A stretch of DNA of 64,000 bases from an uncultured Muribaculaceae bacterium (lineage in GTDB: Bacteria > Bacteroidota > Bacteroidia > Bacteroidales > Muribaculaceae): NCBI GenBank assembly GCA_910578095.1, contig CAJTOZ010000013.1:6127-70126 (forward strand), in the 5' to 3' direction. The number at the start of each line of letters is the position of its first letter. The stretch's first letter is position 1. The position numbers were made by a program, and so were the translations under genes. A model generated the notes under the pieces. The model was not told the origin of the DNA and did no database searches. It saw only the letters and a list, made by a program, of their open reading frames with translations. Below, piece by piece: positions 15,116 to 23,299 of this stretch.

Positions 15116-17848
15116 TTACCGTACCGCAACCTTAAACGTACGGCCATCCACGTGTACCAGATAGACACCCGCAGCAAGGCCCTCAAGACCCAGGCGACGA
15201 CCGCCGAGATCATAAACCGACGGCACGCCGGAAGCACCTTCTACTATTATACATCCATCTCCGCCGGTCACACGCACAGCCGGAACATCCAGCGCATCAT
15301 CAATGCCACTTATTCCGGACGTCGCATATACGGCAAAGCTGTTGGCGGGCACATTGATCTTAAGCGTACCGCCATTACCGCTCAGCACAGGATTCGCAAA
15401 GCCTTCGCAGGCATAGATCAACTCAGCCGCGGCTGCATCCAGACCCGTTCCGGACACAGTCACGTCCTGCGCAGCGGTGGCCGACGGATTGAAGAATGCA
15501 ACGATGGACACCCCACCCTTTTTCACACACAGACTACGGGGCGCCGACAAACTGCGGCCCCATGTGCAACTGAACTCGGCGTCCTTACCAAACATCTCCT
15601 CATTTTCAGCACGGAGCATACCGAGTGTGGAATAGGCAGCATACACATGCTTGTTGATGTTATTATTCAGAGCATTCCAGTTCACGCGCTTTGGCGAGGT
15701 ATTGTTGCTGCCATCACCATTCTTTGTGGTTTCCTCATTGCCGAGTTCCTGGAACTGCCAGATCATCTTCGGACCGGGTGTCAGCACCATCCACGCACCG
15801 AGAGCAGCCAACCGGCGTCCGCGCACATAGGCGGTCTGAACGTCCTGTGCGCCCCACTGGCGGAGCTTATAAGCCACACGCTCCTCATCGTGGCTCTCGG
15901 CATAGGCCATCGAATGCCACGGAGTGCGGTCGGTGTTCGGGGTATAGAACTCCGATACGCCTGCATTATCCTCGCCGAAATACATCACGAACTGGCCGGA
16001 GTTGTGGCTCAGGTTATGCCATCCTATCTGCCCGTCGGCAGCATTGGCGTTTTCCTCCTTTGAAGCCGCCAGAAGCTCGTTGATATGTATGGCATCGGGC
16101 TTCACTTCCTTTATCGCAGCATGCAGACGCTTCATGCGGTCCACGCGGCTCTGGTTGTAAGCCTCCGTGCCAGATCCATAACTGCTGTTGTCGCCGAGGC
16201 CCTTCACAAGGTCGAAACGGAAACCGTCCACATTGTATTCAGTCAGCCAATACCGCAACACATCCTTGTAGTGCTGCTCCACCAGATCGTAGCCCGGATT
16301 GAGGTCGTTAAGCACACTGTAGTCATGCGGGGCCGTCTTGTTGTAGAACGGACTTGTACCGGCGGGGTACATCTGATACCACGGAGCCAGACCGTCTGTC
16401 TGATTGAACACCACGTCGAGAATCACAGCCAATCCGTTCCGGTGGCATGCGTCTATAAAATCCTTATACTCCTCGGGCGAGCCATAGGCTTTGTCGGGAG
16501 CCATATAGAAATTGGTATTGTAGCCCCACGAGTTATTGCCGTTGAACTCCATCACCGGCATCAGCTCCACCGCATTCACGCCGAGGCTCTTTATGTAGGG
16601 AATCTTTTCCATGGCTGCCGCAAGAGTGCCGTTGCCCTTGCTCTGACCCTCCGTGCCCGTGAAATCGCGGAGCAACATCTCGTACACATACAGACGGTCG
16701 TGGGCAGGAATCTCAAATGCGCTCCAGTTGTATTTGTTCATATCGCGGCGCCAAACAGCCAGCATCACATCACCTTCCACCTCCGAAGGATATTCAGGCA
16801 TGCCCTCATAGCCGAGACCATCACCAAGCAGCCACTTGTCGCTATAGGGATCGAGCACAAGCTTGGCGTACGGATCCCCGACGGCATACATGCCGTCCAC
16901 GAGATAATAGTACATATAATCTTTGCCGCTATCGAGCTTAGGCGAAGTGAGCCAGAAATACCGGCGGCCATTATAATCCTGATAGTACATCGTATTTTCC
17001 GGACGCACCTTGTATCCATCCCATGACGACACAATCACGACACTGGTTTTGCCGGGAGCGGCAAGGCAAAATGTCACCGTTCCGTCGGCATTATCCACGG
17101 CGCCCTGCACAGGCACACCTCCGGGATAGCCCTTGGCCGCAGAACCGGCCACGTAGGTCACCGCGCAAGTCTGCTCCAAAGTCTCTCCGCCGCGCGCAGC
17201 CACCGCCTTGAACACATATGTTCCCGGCGAAGCTATCGAGTAGGAGGCGGAAAGCTCCGTGACATTCTCCTTTTTAGCCAGCGACGTGTCCCCCAGACTA
17301 ATCTCGATGGAAGCCGCTTCGGAGGAGCCGGCCTTCAGCGTCACCACAGTAGCGGCGGTCACCACCTCAGGCGCCGAGCATTCAAAGCTGAGTGCCAGCC
17401 CTGCCGGATGCACATCCACAAAGATATCGCTGCCGGCACTTGTCTTACCCTCTTTGGTGCCGTTGCCGTTGCGGAACACCATGCACAAACGCGACACCTT
17501 CTCCCCGGCGCCCACGCCGAAGAACGAACGGATATCGCCGATATTCAGGGAATACGTATTGGCATCCACACGGCTCATCTTACATTTGGGCAAATTCGTA
17601 CCCCAATCGGCCGGCACGTGCTGCCAGTTGCCGGCTTCCGTTGTAACGCCGATATGAGCATACACGTCGTCGCCGGTGTAATTCTTGAGACCACCATTGC
17701 CAAGAGGCGAATCGGCATGATAGTACAGCACCACATCCTGCGAGTTCTCCTGAAGCAACGCGGGGGATGTAGTCACGATCTGCGCACCGGCATAAAAACC
17801 GCACACAGCGGCAGCCAGCACCACAAAAAGCGCAATAATCTTTCTCAT
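15116..17848 (-). CDS. Secreted GH13 alpha-amylase-family enzyme with C-terminal sorting-like domain
   Basis: A 910-residue exported protein: signal peptide (residues 1-22, ending FYAGA), two N-terminal beta domains, a CBM48-like region near residues 245-340 (DNADGTVTFCLAAPGKTSVVIVSSWDGY region at bases 17010-17120), and a GH13 barrel. Catalytic motifs are DVVFNQ (about 478), GFRFDLVKG with the nucleophile Asp (about 545), INELLA with the acid/base Glu (about 590) and AESHDEERV (about 650). It probably cleaves alpha-glucans such as starch or pullulan outside the inner membrane. The C-terminal 60 residues (PSVYDLGGRRLGLEGLAAGV) resemble a type IX secretion sorting domain. It is first in an operon with the GldB-like gene. 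Exact specificity is unknown. Confidence 0.85.
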   Translation of the reverse strand: MRKIIALFVVLAAAVCGFYAGAQIVTTSPALLQENSQDVVLYYHADSPLGNGGLKNYTGDDVYAHIGVTTEAGNWQHVPADWGTNLPKCKMSRVDANTYSLNIGDIRSFFGVGAGEKVSRLCMVFRNGNGTKEGKTSAGSDIFVDVHPAGLALSFECSAPEVVTAATVVTLKAGSSEAASIEISLGDTSLAKKENVTELSASYSIASPGTYVFKAVAARGGETLEQTCAVTYVAGSAAKGYPGGVPVQGAVDNADGTVTFCLAAPGKTSVVIVSSWDGYKVRPENTMYYQDYNGRRYFWLTSPKLDSGKDYMYYYLVDGMYAVGDPYAKLVLDPYSDKWLLGDGLGYEGMPEYPSEVEGDVMLAVWRRDMNKYNWSAFEIPAHDRLYVYEMLLRDFTGTEGQSKGNGTLAAAMEKIPYIKSLGVNAVELMPVMEFNGNNSWGYNTNFYMAPDKAYGSPEEYKDFIDACHRNGLAVILDVVFNQTDGLAPWYQMYPAGTSPFYNKTAPHDYSVLNDLNPGYDLVEQHYKDVLRYWLTEYNVDGFRFDLVKGLGDNSSYGSGTEAYNQSRVDRMKRLHAAIKEVKPDAIHINELLAASKEENANAADGQIGWHNLSHNSGQFVMYFGEDNAGVSEFYTPNTDRTPWHSMAYAESHDEERVAYKLRQWGAQDVQTAYVRGRRLAALGAWMVLTPGPKMIWQFQELGNEETTKNGDGSNNTSPKRVNWNALNNNINKHVYAAYSTLGMLRAENEEMFGKDAEFSCTWGRSLSAPRSLCVKKGGVSIVAFFNPSATAAQDVTVSGTGLDAAAAELIYACEGFANPVLSGNGGTLKINVPANSFAVYATSGISGIDDALDVPAVRVTGGDGCIIVEGASGVPSVYDLGGRRLGLEGLAAGVYLVHVDGRTFKVAVR

Positions 17849-17906
17849 TTCAAAAAACTGTGTTTAAGCAAGTATGATATTCGGTTATATAATATAATAA
17901 TGTGTG

Positions 17907-17938
17907 CAAAGATAGCACATAGCCTCGACAAATCCAAA
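17907..17938 (-). promoter_or_regulatory. Promoter of the GH13 gene
   Basis: On the minus strand TTTG at 17938-17935, a 20-base spacer and TATCTTTG at 17914-17907 match the consensus. The start codon at 17848 is about 55 bases from the expected transcription start. Confidence 0.75.
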
Positions 17939-17951
17939 AGCCACGCAACAA

Positions 17952-18229
17952 AAAAACACACAAAGCGGGCGCCACGGCTCGCTCAGCCGGGCGCCCTGCC
18001 CTTGTAGGCCACACCAAAGGATGCGATGAAACTCCGATAAGACAGGATTTGAGTGCTCGTCGTCCTTTGTAATCCTCCGGCTCAGAGGCACCGACGGAAA
18101 ATCCGCGGTCGAGGCCCGCCATTGGGCGACAAAGCTTGTCTCGGCATTTCAGAATAATTTGAAGAGTTTCCCAATCTACTTTGATGTGGTATGTCTTTCA
18201 GCAGGCTCTCTTGCCCTCTTTAAATCTAT
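17952..18229 (-). ncRNA. Candidate structured non-coding RNA, about 270 bases
   Basis: This gene-poor stretch is bounded on the minus strand by a full promoter (18235-18266) and by a strong hairpin (17967-17996: GGGCGCC/GGCGCCC plus GGCT/AGCC) followed by a T-rich run to 17952. Inside are further hairpins: GACAA/TTGTC, an 8-bp stem with a TTT loop and one bulge around 18090-18110, and CCTC/GAGG. An open frame of 90 codons (17850-18122) overlaps it but runs through the terminator and the GH13 promoter and has no recognisable domain. An RNA gene fits better. No known family (6S, SRP, tmRNA, RNase P) was recognised. Confidence 0.5.
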
Positions 18230-18234
18230 AACGC

Positions 18235-18266
18235 AAAGTTAAGACAAGCTGTTCGCATCTCCAAAT
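18235..18266 (-). promoter_or_regulatory. Promoter of the candidate ncRNA
   Basis: TTTG at 18266-18263, 20 bases, and TAACTTTG at 18242-18235 on the minus strand. There is no coding gene directly downstream, only the candidate RNA. Confidence 0.7.
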
Positions 18267-18339
18267 TTTTGCAGCCGATTTTTTCAACAGCCCGCTATTT
18301 TTTTGCAGATATACCCCGCTCGCGTAGCTATACGACAAT

Positions 18340-18431
18340 GCAGTGCCGTGCGTGGCTGCCACATATTAGTTAGCGGAAACCTATCGCATGCACTGCTACT
18401 GCGTGCCATCATCGCCGCCACTGCCGGCGGC
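18340..18431. repeat. Inverted-repeat region downstream of rpsU
   Basis: GCAGTGC at 18340-18346 faces GCACTGC at 18390-18396, with a GTGGC/GCCAC mini-hairpin between them. A separate GCCGCC/GGCGGC hairpin with a six-base loop lies at 18414-18431. No T tract follows on either strand. It could be a REP-like element or part of the rpsU 3' end. Confidence 0.5.
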
Positions 18432-18463
18432 TCAGCAAATAAAAGGTGAGCGAAGGGTCGAGC

Positions 18464-18470
18464 CCTCCTT
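18464..18470 (-). promoter_or_regulatory. SD-like AAGGAGG just after the rpsU stop
   Basis: On the minus strand the rpsU stop TAA is followed by GCC and then AAGGAGG, a seven-base perfect complement to the 16S anti-Shine-Dalgarno CCUCCUU. No start codon follows at a useful distance, so it does not appear to initiate another gene. Confidence 0.5.
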
Positions 18471-18473
18471 GGC

Positions 18474-18665
18474 TTATTCCTCTACGCTGCGCAGCTGCTG
18501 AACGTAGACAGCCTTCATCATCTTCTTGCGGTTGGTGACGGAGGGCTTCTGGAATGCCTGACGCGAACGCAGTTCCTTAACTACGCCGGTGCGTTCAAAT
18601 TTACGCTTGAATTTTTTGAGAGCGCGCTCGATGTTCTCGCCTTCTTTTACTTGTACAATGATCAT
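18474..18665 (-). CDS. rpsU: 30S ribosomal protein S21
   Basis: A 63-residue bS21 starting MIIVQVKEGENIERALKKFKRK. In Bacteroidota bS21, with bS18 and bS6, holds the 16S anti-Shine-Dalgarno tail and prevents SD pairing (established for Flavobacterium). The FERTGVVKELRSRQAFQKPS segment is conserved. No SD site is visible before its ATG (the 15 bases upstream read ACACAAAGAATAATA), but an AAGGAGG lies three bases after the stop codon. It has its own promoter and is monocistronic. Confidence 0.96.
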   Translation of the reverse strand: MIIVQVKEGENIERALKKFKRKFERTGVVKELRSRQAFQKPSVTNRKKMMKAVYVQQLRSVEE

Positions 18666-18723
18666 ATTATTCTTTGTGTTTATTTTTTGTGTTTCTTAGC
18701 TGTAAGATTTGCATTTAGCGGGG

Positions 18724-18754
18724 CAAAATTACGCATAACTTTTGACATGGCAAA
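18724..18754 (-). promoter_or_regulatory. Promoter of rpsU
   Basis: TTTG at 18754-18751, a 19-base spacer and TAATTTTG at 18731-18724 (minus strand) match the consensus perfectly. The expected leader before rpsU is about 53 bases. Confidence 0.82.
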
Positions 18755-18782
18755 ACTTTTTTCGCCCCTAAACTCAAAAATA

Positions 18783-19481
18783 TCAAATTTTTCTATCTGC
18801 CGAGGTCAAAAAATCGGACAGCTGAGCTGCGATCTCCCGCATTCCTTCACTGTCAGGGTGCCCCATGCGCTTGCTGATATCCTTCAGCTGCAGACACTCC
18901 ACACCGCGCGCGGCACATATTTCTATCACAGCATCGCGCACCGGACCGTCAATAATATCGTTAAGCATCACCACCACGCGCGCTCCGGGATACAGAACGC
19001 CAAGTTGCTGCAACATATAGTCCATAGCCGGGCGGAAAGTGTAGAGCGAGTGCGGTTCGGTAGCCCCTCGGCCTTCCGGCGTAAGCGCCACTCCGGCCCA
19101 ATGGTCGTTGGTGGCCCCGAACACCAGGATAAGATCAGGCGATCCGAGATCGTTCATTCTGGTGATGAAAGAACGACTGCTATAGTCCTCACCGTTATAT
19201 CCCCGGTGGCACACCGTAGAGCCGGAATATGAGTTATTACGCTCAAGCTTCATTCCACTATGTTCCAGAAAGATATGCCACCATGTCTTTTCCACCGCCG
19301 TCACATCCGTCTTCTCTTCCGGATCGGTGGGATAATACCACACCTCATTGCCGGCCGGCTGCACAGCCCCGAGAAAAGTGGAGTACGAATCGCCGAGGAT
19401 CGACACGCGCTGCGGCTCCGTGCCGTATGCCCATACCGACGCCACAAACAACGCCGCGGCCACCATCAGTCTTTTAATCAT
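18783..19481 (-). CDS. Exported SGNH/GDSL-type hydrolase
   Basis: A 232-residue protein with a signal peptide (residues 1-19) and an SGNH-hydrolase fold. Block I is VSILGDSYSTF with the nucleophile Ser (about residue 32), the Gly block is NNSYSGSTV, block III is FGATNDHW with Asn, and the C-terminal block is GHPDSEGM with His. The usual Asp three residues before that His is absent; an Asp in LKDISKRMGHP could serve, as in other Bacteroidales members. Substrates are probably esters on glycans, but this cannot be read from the sequence. It is transcribed away from rplU and ends just before the rpsU promoter. Confidence 0.8.
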   Translation of the reverse strand: MIKRLMVAAALFVASVWAYGTEPQRVSILGDSYSTFLGAVQPAGNEVWYYPTDPEEKTDVTAVEKTWWHIFLEHSGMKLERNNSYSGSTVCHRGYNGEDYSSRSFITRMNDLGSPDLILVFGATNDHWAGVALTPEGRGATEPHSLYTFRPAMDYMLQQLGVLYPGARVVVMLNDIIDGPVRDAVIEICAARGVECLQLKDISKRMGHPDSEGMREIAAQLSDFLTSADRKI

Positions 19482-19513
19482 CGTTATCAGTTGTAAAGAT
19501 TGAATTTACGCGA

Positions 19514-19521
19514 CAAAAATA
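19514..19521 (-). promoter_or_regulatory. -7 element of the SGNH hydrolase gene
   Basis: TATTTTTG on the minus strand, about 33 bases before the start codon. No clear TTTG element was found at the right spacing. Confidence 0.5.
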
Positions 19522-19602
19522 CGAATAAGTAGAGAACAAAGCAAAATAATTCAGTGCTTAGACGACGCTCACAACTAAATGCCGATAAAAAAGTGTCAAA
19601 AA

Positions 19603-19634
19603 CTTGCATATCACGCAAAAAAGCGCTAAATTTG
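19603..19634 (+). promoter_or_regulatory. Promoter of rplU-rpmA
   Basis: CTTG at 19603-19606, a 20-base spacer and TAAATTTG at 19627-19634. It places the transcription start near 19640, so the in-frame ATG at 19604 cannot be the rplU start. Confidence 0.65.
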
Positions 19635-19726
19635 CAGGCAATTTTTCCGCAACGGGCCCGAAACAAAGCGGGGCGCACAGCAACGCCGCCTCCGCCCGCC
19701 GGAGTAACTTATTAAAGTTCAGATAC

Positions 19727-20047
19727 ATGTACGTTATCGTAGAAATCCAGGGACAGCAATTCAAAGCTGAAGAAGGTAAGTTCCTGTATGTTCACTACCT
19801 CGGCGAAAAGGCCCAGGCTGGTGACACCGTTGAGTTCGACCGCGTGCTCCTCGCCGACAAAGACGGCGAAGTGCTTGTCGGCGCTCCCACCGTTGAAGGC
19901 GCAAAAGTTGTTTGCGAAGTAGCCGAATCCCTCGTAAAGGGCGACAAGGTGATCGTATTCAAGAAAAAGCGTCGCAAAGGCTATCGCCGCAAAAACGGCC
20001 ATCGCCAGTGCTTCTCCAAAATCGTGATCAAACAAGTTGTTGCTTAA
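19727..20047 (+). CDS. rplU: 50S ribosomal protein L21
   Basis: A 106-residue L21 starting MYVIVEIQGQQFKAEEGKF at 19727, the consensus family start. An upstream in-frame ATG at 19604 is excluded because it precedes the promoter. The conserved C-terminal region KKRRKGYRRKNGHRQCFSKI near residues 75-94 contacts 23S rRNA. It is followed after 21 bases by rpmA, the usual L21-L27 pair. The leader is about 87 bases. Confidence 0.97.
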   Translation: MYVIVEIQGQQFKAEEGKFLYVHYLGEKAQAGDTVEFDRVLLADKDGEVLVGAPTVEGAKVVCEVAESLVKGDKVIVFKKKRRKGYRRKNGHRQCFSKIVIKQVVA

Positions 20048-20068
20048 CCCCTAAAAACACTATCAGAA

Positions 20069-20329
20069 ATGGCACATAAGAAAGGTGTAGGTAGTTCTAA
20101 GAACGGCCGCGAGTCAGAAAGCAAACGACTCGGCGTTAAGATTTTTGGTGGTCAGTTCGCCAAGGCAGGCAACATCCTCAAGCGTCAGCGCGGCACAGTC
20201 CACCACCCCGGCCTCAACGTAGGCATCGGCAAGGACCACACCCTCTACGCTCTCGTGGACGGCACCGTTCTCTTCACCGAAGGCAAGAACGGACGCAAGT
20301 TCATCAACATCACTCCCGTAGAGGCATAA
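20069..20329 (+). CDS. rpmA: 50S ribosomal protein L27
   Basis: An 86-residue L27, whose N-terminal tail reaches the peptidyl-transferase centre. It begins MAHKKGVGSSKNGRESESKRLGVK and has the KRQRGTVHHPGLNVGIGKDHTLYALVDG core. The start is the mature form with no cleavable N-terminal extension of the Firmicutes type. It is co-transcribed with rplU, and a hairpin follows. Confidence 0.98.
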   Translation: MAHKKGVGSSKNGRESESKRLGVKIFGGQFAKAGNILKRQRGTVHHPGLNVGIGKDHTLYALVDGTVLFTEGKNGRKFINITPVEA

Positions 20330-20357
20330 ACCACTGCTCTGCAGCGACACCAAAAAC

Positions 20358-20394
20358 AGCGCCCGCAGCCCGGACACACCGGACTGCGGGCGCT
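20358..20394 (+). terminator. Hairpin after rpmA
   Basis: A 16-bp stem with one mismatch (AGCGCCCGCAGCCCGG against CCGGACTGCGGGCGCT) and an ACACA loop. Only a weak T content follows, so it may act as a processing or Rho-assisted end. Confidence 0.65.
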
Positions 20395-20497
20395 TAGCAT
20401 AAACCCTCTTGATAATTATATTAAAAAACGCGAGGAGGGCAAACCATTCGGCCGACACATACGTTTATTATTTACCAACGTATTCAATTATTTCTTT

Positions 20498-21682
20498 ATG
20501 AGTTCGTCACAAATGCTCGGTGCGCTGCTGCTCGCAGTTGCCCCTCTGGGATTGCAGGCCGAAAGCCTCGGCGAAATAGCCGACCGGCTTTCGGCCGCAA
20601 CGCCCTATCATGCCACAGCCCGATACGAAGTACTGCTGCCACAAAGCGAAGAGCCTGTGGCCTACGACATAGCCCTCAACTCCATGACGCCTCAGCAGCC
20701 CGACACTCTTGCCCCCTGCGACTACCTGATAGACTGGACGCTTACCACACCATCCGGACGCAGCCAAGGGTTCAACGCCTATTTCGCCGGCCATCACTAC
20801 CGATTCCGCGACAAAAGACTGCAAGAATACCACTACGACGACAGTCCCGCGCCGTTTTCCGCGTCGGGGCGCCTTGATCTGGGCGTGCAGCAGCAGGCAC
20901 AGTTCGCCTCGCTGCTCCCCGCATTCATCGCCGCCCGCTTCCGGGAGATGGCCACCGACACCACCTACAGCTACACCATTACCGAAAATCCCGCGCACGG
21001 CACGCTATGCGTGAGTGGCACGCAGACATTCCACGGATGCGAAGGCCTGTCGTTCAGCTACACCTTCGATCTTTCCAACGGGCTACCGCTGTCGTCCGAG
21101 ATGTGCTACAATCCCGGACAATTGAGCGAGCAAACCGTATCCGTGACCTACGGCGCACCCGACGTTGCCACGATGGACATCACTCCGTCCGAACCCGCAC
21201 TCATGGCCCTCTATCCGGAAGCCTTCGGCCGATACCGCGAGAGCGGCTACACTCTCGCCAACCTTCCGGGCCGCCCCTTGCCGGCTATTTCCGCACCTAA
21301 GCTCGACGGTTCGCGCTACAACTACAGCCTCGGCGCCACTCTCCTGCTACCCACAATCGTAGCCATCCTGGATGCCGATGTCGACGGCTGCCCGGAAACA
21401 GTAAGCCAGCTACGGCAAGCCATCGACAGCAGCCCTGCGGCAGCAGCGCTTGTGCTCGCATTCGTAGGGAATCACGCCGAAGCCATCGCCGAAGCTATAG
21501 GCACAGCACGCCCCGATGAAACAATACTCACCGGCGCGCGCGGGCTCGCACGCGACTGCGGCGCCACCACCACCCCTGTGATAATCGTGTGCGACCGCTC
21601 CGGAACAGTGCAAAATGTACACACGGGCCGCAACAAAGACCTCCCACAGATTGTTATGCAAGAAATCACAATTGCAAAATAA
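20498..21682 (+). CDS. Exported two-domain protein: LolA-like region plus thioredoxin-like region
   Basis: A 394-residue exported protein of unknown function. A signal peptide (residues 1-21, LGALLLAVAPLGLQA) precedes a beta-rich region (about 22-250: YHATARYEVLLPQ, GHHYRFRDKRLQEYH, LPLSSEMCYNPG) resembling LolA/DUF2092-type lipid-binding folds. The C-terminal part (about 260-394) has the pattern of a thioredoxin fold: TLLLPTIVAILDAD, then a helix, then TPVIIVCDRSGTVQNVHTGRN. No CxxC is present, so a redox role by itself is unlikely. It is eight bases upstream of tpx, which hints at a link to peroxide or thiol stress. Fold assignments are by eye. Confidence 0.55.
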   Translation: MSSSQMLGALLLAVAPLGLQAESLGEIADRLSAATPYHATARYEVLLPQSEEPVAYDIALNSMTPQQPDTLAPCDYLIDWTLTTPSGRSQGFNAYFAGHHYRFRDKRLQEYHYDDSPAPFSASGRLDLGVQQQAQFASLLPAFIAARFREMATDTTYSYTITENPAHGTLCVSGTQTFHGCEGLSFSYTFDLSNGLPLSSEMCYNPGQLSEQTVSVTYGAPDVATMDITPSEPALMALYPEAFGRYRESGYTLANLPGRPLPAISAPKLDGSRYNYSLGATLLLPTIVAILDADVDGCPETVSQLRQAIDSSPAAAALVLAFVGNHAEAIAEAIGTARPDETILTGARGLARDCGATTTPVIIVCDRSGTVQNVHTGRNKDLPQIVMQEITIAK

Positions 21683-21690
21683 CATTCAAT

Positions 21691-22194
21691 ATGGAAACCG
21701 TCTACCTCAACGGCACCCCGTGCCATACCTATGGTAAAATGCCCGAAATAGGGTCAAAAGCACCATGCTATACACTTGTCGACAAGGACCTCAAGGAAAT
21801 AAGCTGCATGGATTTTCTCGACAAGCGCGTAGTTCTAAACATTTTCCCCAGTGTCGACACTTCCGTGTGCGCCGCTTCTGTGCGTCGCTTCAATGTGGAG
21901 GCAGCCGGTCTTGACAACACATCCGTGATATGCGTGTCTATGGACCTGCCGTTCGCTCTATCGCGTTTCTGCGCAGCCAACGACATTGAGAATGTGGTGG
22001 TGGCTTCAGCGTTCCGCTCTCCTATGTTCGCTCAGAAATTCGGCCTGCAGATGGTGGACGGCCCTCTGGCCGGACTGCTCGCTCGCGCCATCATCGTGCT
22101 CGACGAAGACCGAAAGATCATATACTCTCAGCTGGTGGATGAAATCACCCACGAACCGGATTACGAGGCCGCTATCGCAGCACTCAAAAAATAA
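21691..22194 (+). CDS. tpx: Thiol peroxidase (atypical 2-Cys peroxiredoxin)
   Basis: A 167-residue Tpx that reduces hydrogen and lipid peroxides with thioredoxin. The peroxidatic Cys is in FPSVDTSVCAAS (about residue 60) and the resolving Cys in LSRFCAAND (about residue 94), spaced as in Tpx. The start at 21691 (METVYLNGTPCHTYGKMPEIGS) follows the previous gene closely; the longer in-frame extension from 21589 overlaps that gene and has no homology pattern. It ends in a shared terminator with the ROK kinase gene. Confidence 0.95.
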   Translation: METVYLNGTPCHTYGKMPEIGSKAPCYTLVDKDLKEISCMDFLDKRVVLNIFPSVDTSVCAASVRRFNVEAAGLDNTSVICVSMDLPFALSRFCAANDIENVVVASAFRSPMFAQKFGLQMVDGPLAGLLARAIIVLDEDRKIIYSQLVDEITHEPDYEAAIAALKK

Positions 22195-22213
22195 GCACAC
22201 CACCCAAAAAGCA

Positions 22214-22249
22214 TCGGGCCGCGCCTTCATTTCTGAAGATGCGGCCCGA
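22214..22249. terminator. Bidirectional hairpin between tpx and the ROK kinase
   Basis: A long stem: TCGGGCCGC/GCGGCCCGA (9 bp) and inner CTTCA/TGAAG (5 bp) with a TTTC loop. It lies between two convergent genes and can serve both. There is no strong T tract. Confidence 0.7.
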
Positions 22250-22272
22250 ACTATATCAGGATAGCCTCAGGC

Positions 22273-23265
22273 TCACTCCACCACAGGTGCGGCGGGGGCT
22301 GCGGGTGCAGGCTTTGCTTCCCAGCCAAGCGCGCTGGCGCCGAGCACCGCGGCATCAGCATCCTTAAGCTCGCTCAGCAGCACTTTTGCCTTGCCTTTAA
22401 ACACACCCAGCATGCTGCGCTCCATAGCTTCGCGGAGCGGCTTCAGAAGGAGCTCACCACTCTTGGCCAAACCGCCGAACAGCACAAATGCTTCTGGAGA
22501 GGAGAACACCATCATATCGGCCATAGCCTCGCCGAGGATCGTGCCTGTGTACTCAAACACATCCTTGGCAAGCTTATCGCCGCTCATGGCTGCGTCGTAC
22601 ACATCCTTCGACGTGATCTGGTCGATAGGCAGGTTGCGCAGCGACGAGGGTTCGGTGCGTATTTCCAGAAACTCGCGGGCAGAGCGTGCCACGCCGGTGG
22701 CCGAGCAATAAGCTTCCAGACAGCCCGTGCGGCCGCAGCCGCAGAGACGACCGTTGTTGCGCTTTACTATCATGTGGCCAAGTTCGCCGGCAAAACCGTC
22801 GTGACCGTATACCACCTGACCATTGATCACAATGCCGGAGCCCACACCCGTACCGAGCGTGATCATGATGAAATCCTTCATGCCACGGGCAGCACCGTAT
22901 GTCATCTCACCGATAGCGGCAGCGTTGGCGTCATTGGTCACAGCCACGGGGATGCCGAATTTGGAGCTTACCATCTGCGCCAGAGGTATGGGCGAAGGCC
23001 AGGGCAGATTCGGAGCATCGATAATCATGCCGTTATAGTAGTTGCCGTTAGGTGCGCCGATACCTATGCCATGGATCTTGTCCTCGGCATCGTTGGCCTT
23101 GATCAAGCGGCTGGCCTCGGTATAGAGTTCCTCTATATAGTCCTCTATATTGCTGTGCTTTGCAGTTTTAATAGAGTCGGACGCGATCACAACACCGCGG
23201 GCATCGACAATGCCGAACACCGTGTTTGTGCCACCGATATCAATACCAAGTACATAGGGTTTCAT
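22273..23265 (-). CDS. ROK-family glucokinase
   Basis: A 330-residue ROK kinase. The ATP-binding phosphate-1 motif LGIDIGGTNTVFGIV (residues 5-19), the catalytic TNDANAAAIGE (Asp about 112), the second phosphate motif ITLGTGVGSGIV and the zinc-binding block CGCGRTGCLEAYCS are all present. It most likely phosphorylates glucose to glucose-6-phosphate; N-acetylmannosamine or other hexoses are possible. There is no HTH domain, so it is an enzyme rather than a NagC-type repressor. The C-terminal tail is Ala/Pro-rich (KPAPAAPAAPVVE). It is a monocistronic gene. Confidence 0.9.
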   Translation of the reverse strand: MKPYVLGIDIGGTNTVFGIVDARGVVIASDSIKTAKHSNIEDYIEELYTEASRLIKANDAEDKIHGIGIGAPNGNYYNGMIIDAPNLPWPSPIPLAQMVSSKFGIPVAVTNDANAAAIGEMTYGAARGMKDFIMITLGTGVGSGIVINGQVVYGHDGFAGELGHMIVKRNNGRLCGCGRTGCLEAYCSATGVARSAREFLEIRTEPSSLRNLPIDQITSKDVYDAAMSGDKLAKDVFEYTGTILGEAMADMMVFSSPEAFVLFGGLAKSGELLLKPLREAMERSMLGVFKGKAKVLLSELKDADAAVLGASALGWEAKPAPAAPAAPVVE

Positions 23266-23299
23266 ATGCTATTTCGTTTTAAGGTTAATATTTCTTTCG

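Noticed and set aside
17850..18122. 90-codon minus-strand frame in the gene-poor region
   Set aside because: It runs through a terminator-like hairpin and the GH13 promoter, lacks a domain, and is better explained as overlap with a structured RNA. Kept only as an alternative.
22273..23265. NagC/XylR-type ROK repressor
   Set aside because: No N-terminal helix-turn-helix; the catalytic Asp and zinc site are intact, so a kinase.
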